A stretch of 64,000 nt of DNA from Enterocloster aldenensis (lineage in GTDB: Bacteria; Bacillota; Clostridia; Lachnospirales; Lachnospiraceae): assembly GCF_003434055.1 (NCBI RefSeq), contig NZ_QVEX01000021.1, positions 1 to 64,000 of the forward strand. Reading direction: 5' to 3'. The notes under the pieces are model-generated. The model saw only the letters and a program-made list of their open reading frames with translations, was not told the DNA's origin and did no database searches. The position numbers and the translations under genes were made by a program. Below, one piece after another: positions 19,448 through 27,117 of the stretch; positions within the stretch are counted from its first letter, which is position 1, and each line of letters starts with the position of its first letter.

Positions 19448-20754
19448 TGCCAGTTTATCTTGTTAGTTATAGTATCAGTTTCATATTGGCCCGGCAGCAT
19501 TTTTACATGCTGTCTGGGCTGGTTTTAATTATAGCTGCCCTGTGGCTGTATTACAGGGATTATGCGGACAGCGGGAACATCATTCATCTGAGGGGGCTGT
19601 TCTGCCTCTTTTTCGTGGGCGGACAGGGGATATCCTGTTTTAAGCTGAGCCGCCTGCAGGGGGATTGGGACAATATGACCTGGCTGTGCCTGGGACTGGC
19701 TGTGGTGGCTTTCTGGGGAGTGTTTGAGGTGCTTACAAGGCTGTTTGACGGCTGGAGCGAGGATGATATGGAATCGGTGTACCGGTTCTATGCGTCAGCA
19801 GAGTCACCATACCAGGTCAGACGTCTTTTGCAGGCCATGGCAGGGCTGACGGCTGTTTCCTGGCTGGCATTTGCCTTTGAAGCCTGGAAGCTTGGGTTCA
19901 TACCGCTTTTTTCCTATGGCGTGCCCCATGCGTATTCCTATTTCCATGTGAGCGGCGTCCATTATTTTACGGTGGCCTGTGTGCTGGTGCCCAGTCTTTC
20001 CGTGGTCTACAGCCTGATGGTCATGAGGCGGGGCAGGGGAGTGACCAGGTCGGGCGGGTTCTGGCTGTCAATGTGCTTTAACGTGCTGGCCCTGGCCATC
20101 CCAGTGCTGTGCGTGTCCAGGTTCCAGCTGATCCTGGCAGTGGGAATGGCGGCTTTTACCTATATTTCCATGGCGGGGAACATTAAGCCTCTTTATGTGG
20201 GCATCCTGTTTGCATGCATGGTGCCAGCCTATCTGCTGCTTACCGTGATGCGCAGCCACAGTGTGGAATACCTTAACGGCATATTTGAGATGAAGAACGC
20301 CAATATGCCTATTTTCGTCACCCAGCCGTATATGTATATTGCCAACAATTACGACAATTTTAACTGCCTGGTGGAACAGCTTCCATCCCATACATTGGGG
20401 CTTAGGATGCTTTTTCCTTTGTGGGCGTTTACCGGGCTTAAGTTCCTGGTGCCGTCGCTGGTGGACTTTCCTTTGTTTGTGACAAAGAAGGAACTGACCA
20501 CGGTTACCCTGTTCTATGATGCCTATTATGACTTTGGCATTGTCGGGATGGTGCTTTTTGGTGCGCTTCTGGGGGCTGCGTGTTACTACCTGGTGCGGCG
20601 CAGGAAGAAGCTTACATGTCCGGCCGGCCATCTGATTTATGCACAGATAGCCATGTATATGATGCTGTCCTTTTTTACAACCTGGTTTTCCAACCCGGCA
20701 ACCTGGTTTTATCTGGTGGTTACAGGCATGATTTATATATTTGTGAAATCCTGA
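19447..20754 (+). CDS. Polytopic membrane protein, O-antigen/oligosaccharide polymerase-like
   Basis: A 435-residue protein with about ten to twelve hydrophobic segments. A loop in the second half contains SRFQLILAVGM and a long extracytoplasmic stretch around PYMYIANNYDNFNCLVEQ, followed by TLFYDAYYDFGIVGMVLFG. That arrangement (large outer loop, then a helix beginning with a YDFG-like motif) resembles oligosaccharide repeat-unit polymerases of the Wzy/EpsG kind. The specific assignment is uncertain. No glycosyltransferase genes adjoin. Translation is coupled to ptsI by a TAATG overlap and no separate ribosome site is visible. Confidence 0.6.
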   Translation: MPVYLVSYSISFILARQHFYMLSGLVLIIAALWLYYRDYADSGNIIHLRGLFCLFFVGGQGISCFKLSRLQGDWDNMTWLCLGLAVVAFWGVFEVLTRLFDGWSEDDMESVYRFYASAESPYQVRRLLQAMAGLTAVSWLAFAFEAWKLGFIPLFSYGVPHAYSYFHVSGVHYFTVACVLVPSLSVVYSLMVMRRGRGVTRSGGFWLSMCFNVLALAIPVLCVSRFQLILAVGMAAFTYISMAGNIKPLYVGILFACMVPAYLLLTVMRSHSVEYLNGIFEMKNANMPIFVTQPYMYIANNYDNFNCLVEQLPSHTLGLRMLFPLWAFTGLKFLVPSLVDFPLFVTKKELTTVTLFYDAYYDFGIVGMVLFGALLGAACYYLVRRRKKLTCPAGHLIYAQIAMYMMLSFFTTWFSNPATWFYLVVTGMIYIFVKS

Positions 20755-20787
20755 AAATTATAATTATAAAAAATATCTAAAATATTG

Positions 20788-20816
20788 TTGACTTTTATCT
20801 TAAGATTTGTTATTAT
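20788..20816 (+). promoter_or_regulatory. Promoter of the licT-PTS operon
   Basis: TTGACT (20788-20793), a 17-bp spacer and TATTAT (20811-20816), about 50 bp before the RAT element. Confidence 0.75.
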
Positions 20817-20863
20817 TTGGTTAGTGAAGTAAATCTATGGAAGTATAATTAAATAATTAATAA

Positions 20864-20891
20864 GGATTGTTACTGTTCGGCAGGCAAAACC
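20864..20891 (+). promoter_or_regulatory. Ribonucleic antiterminator (RAT) site
   Basis: The RNA begins GGATTGTTACTG and ends GCAGGCAAAACC, the two conserved halves of the LicT/SacY/GlcT target hairpin. Its 3' end shares the AAAACC bases with the 5' arm of the following terminator, so protein binding and termination exclude each other. Confidence 0.88.
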
Positions 20892-20969
20892 AGGTTTGTT
20901 AAGGGAATTGGATGATATCCGCATAAAAGGCGTATATCTCTTTAACAAAGTTGGTTTTTTTGTTTTTTT
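20886..20969 (+). terminator. Conditional terminator overlapping the RAT
   Basis: The 5' arm 20886-20902 pairs with 20942-20958 (AAAACCA, a two-base interruption, then TTTGTTAA against its complement), with a roughly 39-nt loop. A T7-G-T7 tract runs to 20969. It lies just before the antiterminator gene and would stop transcription of the PTS operon unless the RAT is occupied. Confidence 0.85.
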
Positions 20970-20980
20970 CAGGAGCAATT

Positions 20981-21811
20981 ATGAAAATATCGAGAATAAT
21001 TAATAATAATGTTGTAAGTACCTGCGATGAAGAAGGCAGGGAAGTCATTGTAATGGGAAGAGGCGTGGGCTTTAAGGCCAAGGAAGGCAGCACCATTGAT
21101 GAGGATAAGATAGAGAAGGTATTCCGTCTGGACAGCCAGAACACCATGGATAAGTTCAAGGAACTGCTTGTGAACCTTCCGATGGAACACGTACAGATAT
21201 CCGCTGAAATCATCAGCTATGCAAAAGAAGTGCTGAACCGTCCCATTAACCCGAATGTGTATATCACCCTTACGGATCATATAAATTTTGCGCTGGAGCG
21301 TTTCAAACAGAAAATGATGTTCAGCAACCCGTTGATCAGAGAGGTAAGAAGCTTTTATCATGCGGAATACCTTATCGGCGAATACGCCATTGCCATGATT
21401 GACAGGGACCTGGGGATAAAGCTCCCTGTGGATGAGGCTGCTTCCATTGCCCTCCACATTGTCAATGCGGAATATGATGCGCCTATGGGGGATACAATAA
21501 AAATCACCAATCTAATCCAGCAGGTATCAGAGGTGGTTGAGGAGTATTTTAATATAAAACTGGATGAACAGTCCCTGAGTTATGAGCGGTTCATCACACA
21601 TCTGCGTTTTCTGGCCCAGCGGGTATTTACAGGGGAGCATATGGAACTGGATAACCTGGAGTTCCAGAAGGTCATCGACAGGTTATATCCGGAAGAATAT
21701 GCCTGCAGCCAGAAAGTACAGGCGCTGATTAAATTGCAGTACGGACATCAGGTGACGGAAGAGGAAGTGGCTTACCTGGCCCTGCACATCAAGCGTATCA
21801 GGACAAAGTAG
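20981..21811 (+). CDS. BglG/LicT-family transcription antiterminator
   Basis: A 276-residue PTS-controlled RNA-binding protein. The N-terminal co-antiterminator domain starts MKISRIINNNVV (residues 1-55). PRD1 (about 65-170, with EVRSFYHAEYLIGEYA and ALHIVNAE) and PRD2 (about 175-276, with RFITHLRFLAQRVF and YLALHIKRI) carry the conserved histidines phosphorylated by HPr or EIIB. The leader upstream contains the RAT and terminator it should act on, so the gene is predicted to be autoregulated together with EIIA, HPr and EIICB downstream. The ATG follows AGGAG. Confidence 0.93.
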   Translation: MKISRIINNNVVSTCDEEGREVIVMGRGVGFKAKEGSTIDEDKIEKVFRLDSQNTMDKFKELLVNLPMEHVQISAEIISYAKEVLNRPINPNVYITLTDHINFALERFKQKMMFSNPLIREVRSFYHAEYLIGEYAIAMIDRDLGIKLPVDEAASIALHIVNAEYDAPMGDTIKITNLIQQVSEVVEEYFNIKLDEQSLSYERFITHLRFLAQRVFTGEHMELDNLEFQKVIDRLYPEEYACSQKVQALIKLQYGHQVTEEEVAYLALHIKRIRTK

Positions 21812-21868
21812 TATGGGTAGTATTATGGTTAAGGTCCCATGCAGGGGACAGAGAAAGGAGTAATAAGG

Positions 21869-22363
21869 ATGTTTGGTTCATTAAAGAAACTGTTTGGGGG
21901 AGAAGAAAAGGATGAAAAGGTCATCGCAGCTCCGGTGAGCGGCAAAGCCGTGCCCATGAGCCAGGTCAATGACCCTACATTCAGCCAGGAGATTCTTGGC
22001 AAAGGCACGGCCGTCATTCCTTCTGAAGGGAAAATCGTTGCACCGGCAGACGGCCAGGTTACCATGGTGTTTGACACAAAGCATGCACTCAGCATACAGA
22101 CCGATAACGGCGCGGAGCTGATAATCCATGTCGGACTGGATACCGTACAGTTAAAGGGACAGTATTTTGAAGCCCATGTACAGGCGGGAGACAGGGTCAA
22201 AAAGGGAGACCTGCTTCTGGACTTTGACATGGATAAGATAAAAGAAGCCGGATATGATGTGATTACACCTGTCATTGTGTGCAACACACCCCAGTTCCCG
22301 AAGATGGAGTGCATCAGCGGAATGGAAGTAAAGGCCGGGGAGACAGCAATCATTCAATTATAA
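21869..22363 (+). CDS. PTS glucose-family EIIA component
   Basis: A free-standing 164-residue EIIA of the glucose/Crr type. The phospho-acceptor His87 lies in ELIIHVGLDTVQLKG and the second active-site His72 in DTKHALS. TPVIVCN marks the C-terminal fold. The start is the ATG after AAAGGAG; an upstream in-frame ATG lacks a site. It passes phosphate from HPr to the EIICB encoded 400 bp downstream. The HPr gene follows after 17 bp. Confidence 0.93.
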   Translation: MFGSLKKLFGGEEKDEKVIAAPVSGKAVPMSQVNDPTFSQEILGKGTAVIPSEGKIVAPADGQVTMVFDTKHALSIQTDNGAELIIHVGLDTVQLKGQYFEAHVQAGDRVKKGDLLLDFDMDKIKEAGYDVITPVIVCNTPQFPKMECISGMEVKAGETAIIQL

Positions 22364-22380
22364 TCAGAGGTGGGGATGAG

Positions 22381-22632
22381 TTGATAGAGCGCAGCTTTAT
22401 CCTGAAGGATGAGATGGGACTTCACGCAAGGCCGGCAGCCTTGCTGATGATGAAGATGCTTCAGGTCCGATCCGATGTGAAAATATCCTGTAATGGGAAC
22501 ACGGCGGATGCAAAAGATGTGATGGCCATCATGGCCATGAACACGGTGGCGGGGGATGAAGTCGTCTTCTGCATAGAGGGGCCGGATGAAGAGGAGGCCA
22601 TGAAAGCAGTGGAATCTGTCCTGGCCGGATAA
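22381..22632 (+). CDS. HPr-family phosphocarrier with Asp at position 46
   Basis: An 83-residue HPr. I choose a TTG start seven bases after an AGAGGTG ribosome site. It places the active His exactly at residue 15 (MGLHARPAA) and gives canonical numbering; the longer ATG reading would overlap the EIIA gene. At position 46, where HPr kinase modifies Ser in Gram-positive HPr, the sequence reads ADAKDVMAIMAM, so the residue is Asp. In Bacillus HPr, Ser46 to Asp mimics the phosphorylated form, so this paralog may be locked in that state or simply blind to the kinase. It lies inside the EIIA/EIICB operon. Confidence 0.87.
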   Translation: MIERSFILKDEMGLHARPAALLMMKMLQVRSDVKISCNGNTADAKDVMAIMAMNTVAGDEVVFCIEGPDEEEAMKAVESVLAG

Positions 22633-22765
22633 CGGCCGGGACAGGTAAAAAATGATTTAAGCCTGAGACCAGGTTTAGATAAAGTAATCATGAACAAGTA
22701 AATCAGAGTTTTCCTATGGGAATAATGCCATAAGAGGGCTCAAAATAAGAAAGGGGATTTATGTT

Positions 22766-24241
22766 ATGATGAAATGGCTACAGAAACTAGGTAAATCTTT
22801 GATGCTGCCAGTTGCCGTCTTACCGGTTGCAGGTATACTGTCCGGTATTGGTTATTGGCTCTGCCCGGCTGTCATGCAGGGAGGTGATATCACGGGTACG
22901 ATCCCGATGATTGGTTATTTCCTGACACAGGCGGCCCTGGCATTGATTGACGGCGCAATCATCGCGCTTTTGTTTGCAGTGGGCGTTGCGGTCGGCATGT
23001 CAGATGACCATGACGGCACGGCAGGCCTGGCCGGTCTTGTTTCCTGGCTGATGATTACCCATCTGCTTTCACCGGGAGTTGTCCAGACATTGGCTGGCAT
23101 TGCACCGGACAGCATCCAGGGGATGGCCTTTGCTAAGATCCAGAATGCACTGATTGGTATCATCGCCGGTGTGATTGGAGCTACCTGCTATAATAAGTTT
23201 AAGAACACAAGGCTGCCGGACTGGCTGGCATTCTTTTCAGGCAAACGCTGCGTTGCCATTGTTACCGCATTGTTTTCCGTCATAGCGGCAGCTATCCTGT
23301 TATTTGTATGGCCGATCGTATTCGGCGGACTGACTGCCTTAGGACAGTCAATTGCAAAGATGGGTGCGGTAGGCGCAGGTCTCTATGCGTTCCTGAACCG
23401 TCTGCTGATTCCGTTTGGTTTACATCACGCTTTAAACAATGTATTCTGGTTTGATACCATTGGACTTGGTGACCTGTCACACTTCTGGGCCGGCGACACA
23501 TCTGCCAATGTAAGCTGGAGTCTGGGTATGTATATGTCAGGATTCTTCCCATGTATGATGTTTGGTGTACCAGGCGCCGCATTGGCGATTGTACACTGCG
23601 CAAAGGACAACAAGAAAAAAGTCGCTATCGGCCTTGTGGCGTCCGCAGCCCTCTGTGCATTTATCTGCGGCGTTACAGAACCCTTTGAATTTGGCTTCAT
23701 GTTCCTTGCACCTGTATTGTACGTGGTATACGCTGTGCTGTACGGTATTTTTACCTACATCACCGTGCTGGTTGGTTTCCGTGCCGGTTTCTCCTTCTCC
23801 GCAGGCGCAACAGATCTCCTGTTCTCAGCATCCCTTCCGGCTGCTGCGAAAACCTGGATGATCATCCCCTTAGGAATTGCGGCATTCATCGTATTCTATG
23901 TGGTATTCCGCTTCATGATTACGAAGTTTAACTTAAAGACACCTGGCCGTGAGGATGATGATGAGCTTGATGAGACAGTTGTAAAACTTGCCAATAACGA
24001 TTATACCCAGGTTGCAAAAATTGTGCTGGAAGGTCTTGGCGGCAAAGGAAATATCACAAGCGTTGATAACTGTATTACCAGGTTAAGACTGGAAATCAAG
24101 GATTACACCCAGGTGGATGAGAAGAAGATTAAATCTGCCGGCATTGCCGGTGTCATCCGTCCAAGCAAGACCAGTGTACAGGTCATTGTCGGCACACAGG
24201 TACAGTTTGTTGCGGATGAGTTTAAGAAACTGATGAAGTAA
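22766..24241 (+). CDS. PTS glucose-type EIICB permease
   Basis: A 491-residue transport component. The EIIC domain (about 1-385) has about ten membrane segments, begins MMKWLQKLGKSLMLPVAVLPVAG and contains the GVTEPFEFGFMF signature. The EIIB domain (about 410-491) carries the phospho-cysteine Cys436 in DNCITRLRLEIKD. It matches the glucose/N-acetylglucosamine/maltoside superfamily; the exact sugar cannot be read from sequence. The EIIA is encoded separately upstream. It has a 133-bp leader without a second RAT, so it is probably read through from the licT promoter. Confidence 0.92.
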   Translation: MMKWLQKLGKSLMLPVAVLPVAGILSGIGYWLCPAVMQGGDITGTIPMIGYFLTQAALALIDGAIIALLFAVGVAVGMSDDHDGTAGLAGLVSWLMITHLLSPGVVQTLAGIAPDSIQGMAFAKIQNALIGIIAGVIGATCYNKFKNTRLPDWLAFFSGKRCVAIVTALFSVIAAAILLFVWPIVFGGLTALGQSIAKMGAVGAGLYAFLNRLLIPFGLHHALNNVFWFDTIGLGDLSHFWAGDTSANVSWSLGMYMSGFFPCMMFGVPGAALAIVHCAKDNKKKVAIGLVASAALCAFICGVTEPFEFGFMFLAPVLYVVYAVLYGIFTYITVLVGFRAGFSFSAGATDLLFSASLPAAAKTWMIIPLGIAAFIVFYVVFRFMITKFNLKTPGREDDDELDETVVKLANNDYTQVAKIVLEGLGGKGNITSVDNCITRLRLEIKDYTQVDEKKIKSAGIAGVIRPSKTSVQVIVGTQVQFVADEFKKLMK

Positions 24242-24267
24242 TAGGTATATGGAAGTGTCCAGATTGA

Positions 24268-24293
24268 GGGGACGGCGAAGGCCGTCCCCTTTT
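24268..24293 (+). terminator. Intrinsic terminator after EIICB
   Basis: A perfect 9-bp GC-rich stem (GGGGACGGC with GCCGTCCCC), a 4-nt loop and a T4 tract. It ends the PTS operon. Confidence 0.88.
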
Positions 24294-24489
24294 GTGTCTT
24301 AAGATGGGAGTGGCCTCCCTGCACCATGATTGACAGATGGAGTGCCATGACGCCGTACAAAAATGAATTAAGTAATGACTAAATTTGGAAATAGTTGTAT
24401 CATATTAAGAGAGGGGGGAATGGATTGTGCATGATTCATGATGTCAGAGAAGGAAAACAGGAAAAATATACAAATAGCACAAAAAGTAG
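24294..24489. other. Intergenic region before the ROK gene
   Basis: This is the middle of a 306-bp gap between EIICB and the ROK regulator. Between the terminator and the ROK promoter I see no open frame, RNA gene or convincing repeat. Confidence 0.5.
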
Positions 24490-24518
24490 TTGACAAATAA
24501 AACGTAACTAATTATACT
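24490..24518 (+). promoter_or_regulatory. Consensus promoter of the ROK regulator
   Basis: Perfect TTGACA (24490-24495), a 17-bp spacer and TATACT (24513-24518), 30 bp before the ROK start codon. Confidence 0.85.
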
Positions 24519-24547
24519 ACTATTTATAACACCACAGGAGAAATAAA

Positions 24548-25729
24548 ATGAAGGATTTAGCAGCACAACATCAAAATGTACTCAGGTACAATAATAGTAA
24601 GGCTGTTATCAGAGTGATACAAACAAATAAATTCAATCCTATATCAAGGGCGGACATTGCCAAAGTGCTCCAGATGAGCCCCACTTCCATCACAAGGATC
24701 ATCACATCCCTGATGGAGCTGGACCTGATTAAACAGGAGGAGGCTTTCTCAAAAGGTGTTGGAAGGAACGGGATTAATATCTGTATCAATAAGGACGCAT
24801 TTTTAAGCCTTGGATTTGCCATTGACTGTGATTATCTTAAACTAAGTATCATTGACTGCGAACGCTGTGTGGCAGCGGAAGATATATTCCGCCTGGAGAC
24901 AGAGGACTATGATATTGATAAGCTGATGAGCCGGGGAAAGCACATGTTCTGGCAGCTCTGTAAAAGGGAAGGAATCAATCCGTCGCTGGTTAAGTGCATG
25001 GGGATTTCCTGCTGCGGACTGGTGGATTATAAAAATGGGGTGTCATGTTTCTCACCCCAGCTGGGATGGAAGAACCTGGATATCGGAAAAAAGGCGGAGG
25101 AGATATTCGGCATGCCGGTGTGTGTTGACAATGACATTAAGATGGCGCTGGTGGGTGCTACCTTCCAGTCCACGGACATGAACCACGCGGATGTCACATA
25201 TCTGTCCATTGGCTCCGGCGTGGGGGTGGCCGTCATGTACGGCGGGAATATGGTCCGTGGAATCAACAATGCGGCAGGTGAGATTGGGCATACCATGTTC
25301 TCGCTGAATGGAAGGCTCTGCGCATGTGGTAAGCATGGATGCCTGTCAGCCTATATATCGGAGCAGGGAGTGGTAAGGGAATGCAGCAATCAGGGGCACC
25401 CCATAGGTGAGCTGAAGGAACTGATGGCCGCCTACCATGGAGGAGAGGAGTGGACGGTGCCCATTATCGACGACCTGACAAAGAATATGGCCATGGCTTT
25501 CTGCAATATGATATACACCTACAATCCCCAGTATCTGCTGGTAGGGGGCAACATGGTGGTGGATTTCCCTGAGCTGTATGAGATGGCAAGGGTCAAGTTT
25601 TTAGATTTAATCAACGAGGATTTTAATCTGGATATCATAATCAAAAAAAGGGAATTTAAGAACAATGAGGCTATGGGCGCCGCATTTGTGGCCCAGGAAC
25701 AGTATATAGACAGGTTGCTGACAACTTGA
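24548..25729 (+). CDS. ROK-family transcriptional repressor
   Basis: A 393-residue regulator. An N-terminal winged helix (about 10-75; ISRADIAKVLQMSPTSITRIITSL) is followed by a ROK sugar-binding/kinase-fold domain. The zinc site is formed by His248 (GEIGHTMF) and Cys258, Cys260 and Cys265 (CACGKHGC). SIGSGVGVAVMYGG matches the sugar/phosphate-binding loop. NagC/XylR-type ROK proteins release DNA when they bind a sugar. The gene directly precedes a sugar-type ABC operon on the same strand, so that operon is its likely target. A candidate operator sits at 25793-25819. AGGAG precedes the ATG. Confidence 0.9.
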   Translation: MKDLAAQHQNVLRYNNSKAVIRVIQTNKFNPISRADIAKVLQMSPTSITRIITSLMELDLIKQEEAFSKGVGRNGINICINKDAFLSLGFAIDCDYLKLSIIDCERCVAAEDIFRLETEDYDIDKLMSRGKHMFWQLCKREGINPSLVKCMGISCCGLVDYKNGVSCFSPQLGWKNLDIGKKAEEIFGMPVCVDNDIKMALVGATFQSTDMNHADVTYLSIGSGVGVAVMYGGNMVRGINNAAGEIGHTMFSLNGRLCACGKHGCLSAYISEQGVVRECSNQGHPIGELKELMAAYHGGEEWTVPIIDDLTKNMAMAFCNMIYTYNPQYLLVGGNMVVDFPELYEMARVKFLDLINEDFNLDIIIKKREFKNNEAMGAAFVAQEQYIDRLLTT

Positions 25730-25792
25730 GATCCTTAACAGCATATTTGAATCTGCAAATAAGCGGAAACAGATATGCTTTCAATCAAAAAC

Positions 25793-25819
25793 ATTTATTA
25801 CACCAATGGAGTAATAAAT
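25793..25819. promoter_or_regulatory. Near-perfect 27-bp palindrome, candidate ROK operator
   Basis: Nine-bp perfect arms ATTTATTAC and GTAATAAAT flank a centre that is itself nearly symmetric (ACCAATGGA). It lies 28 bp before the binding-protein start, the expected position for repression of the transport operon. It could instead be an mRNA hairpin. Confidence 0.55.
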
Positions 25820-25846
25820 TAAATAAAAAAACCAGGAGGAAAAAGT

Positions 25847-26959
25847 ATGAAGAAATTAACAGCCCTATTATTAACCGTTTCCATGGTAGTATCCCTGACC
25901 GCCTGTTCCTCAGGGGGAACATCCGGCACCACAGCTGCTTCGCCGGCCGGCGAAGCAGGCACCCAGGCCACAGAAGCAGCATCACAGGCCACTGAGGCGG
26001 CCAAGGAGGCCAGCGGAAAAGAGGAAGGGTTCACCATTGGAATTGCCTTTGCCAATGAAAATGGCGCCAGATGGCACTATGATGAGAAATTCATGGTAGA
26101 GACCATTGAGGCGGCCGGAGGCAAGGCATTGGTACAGTGGGCCAATTATGACCAGACAAAGCAGGAGAACCAGGTGGATAACCTGATTACCCAGGGAATC
26201 GACGCACTGATACTGATTGCTGTTTCTTCTAATATGTCTGCAACTGTGGAGAAGGTAAAGGAAGAAGGGATTCCGGTTGTCTGCTATGACAATTTTGTTG
26301 AGAATGCGCCGTTGGATGCATATCTGGACCGGGATAACGTGGAAGCTGGCCGCATTCAGATGAAAGCAGCCATGGAGGCCATTGGCGGCAAAGGAAAGAT
26401 TGCCATTATCCACGGCGAACCCACCTCCAGCGTTGTTCTTGGCATGAAGAAGGGATATGACGAGGTCCTTGCTTCCTATCCGGACGTGGAAGTGGTCCTG
26501 GAACAGTACTGTGAGGGATACAGCGCAGAAAAAGCCCTTAAATATGCAGAGAATGCACTTTCCGCCAACAACGATGATATCCAGGCAATTGTATGTACGG
26601 CGGACGTGCTGACGCTTGGAATCCTGCCGGCGCTGGAATCAGCCGGTCTGGCCGGACAGGTATTCCTTACCGGCATGGACTGTGAGGTGGCAGCTATGCA
26701 GGCAGTCAATAAGGGGTATATAGGGGTGGACATCTGGACAGAGATTGATGTATGCGCATCCGAGGCCGCGAAGGCAGCCATAGCCCTGGTTAAGGGTGGG
26801 GAAGTGGATTATGATGAGATGATTGATAATGGTGATTACAAGGTCCCGAAAAAATATGTTCCTATCGTAGGCGTGACAAAAGACAATATTGAGGAATGGG
26901 CAACACAGATCGCACCGGAAGGATGGATAACAATGGAGCAGATTGAGGGCGGACAGTAA
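25847..26959 (+). CDS. Sugar-type ABC substrate-binding lipoprotein (XylF/RbsB class)
   Basis: A 370-residue lipoprotein with signal and lipobox SLTAC, then a low-complexity Ala/Thr/Glu linker to about residue 58. The mature domain is a periplasmic-binding-protein type I fold: FTIGIAFANENGARWHYDEKF, VDNLITQGIDALILIAVSS, GIPVVCYDNFV, GKGKIAIIHGEP and VDIWTEIDVCASEAAK. This cluster usually binds pentoses, aldoses or related small molecules. Its partners are the peptidase-like genes downstream, so the ligand may not be a simple sugar. AGGAGG precedes the ATG. The stop codon lies within a repeated 26-bp element. Confidence 0.9.
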   Translation: MKKLTALLLTVSMVVSLTACSSGGTSGTTAASPAGEAGTQATEAASQATEAAKEASGKEEGFTIGIAFANENGARWHYDEKFMVETIEAAGGKALVQWANYDQTKQENQVDNLITQGIDALILIAVSSNMSATVEKVKEEGIPVVCYDNFVENAPLDAYLDRDNVEAGRIQMKAAMEAIGGKGKIAIIHGEPTSSVVLGMKKGYDEVLASYPDVEVVLEQYCEGYSAEKALKYAENALSANNDDIQAIVCTADVLTLGILPALESAGLAGQVFLTGMDCEVAAMQAVNKGYIGVDIWTEIDVCASEAAKAAIALVKGGEVDYDEMIDNGDYKVPKKYVPIVGVTKDNIEEWATQIAPEGWITMEQIEGGQ

Positions 26960-27040
26960 CAGCAGGCATGGAAACGCGGTTTATCGGGTGGTAACAGCGG
27001 GCAGTAACAGCAGGCAGTAGCAGCAGGCATGGAAATGCGG
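26954..27040 (+). repeat. Imperfect 26-bp direct repeats
   Basis: Copies at 26954-26979 and 27015-27040 match at 24 of 26 positions (CAGTAACAGCAGGCATGG and onward). A 13-bp partial copy lies at 27002-27014. The first copy contains the stop codon of the binding-protein gene. The block lies in the 158-bp gap before the ATPase gene. Confidence 0.8.
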
Positions 27041-27117
27041 CTGGATAAGTGGATGGACTTCCTGACAGGGAGTCCATTCCGCTGAAGGGCCCGTATTACA
27101 AAAGGAGCGTAAGGGAC

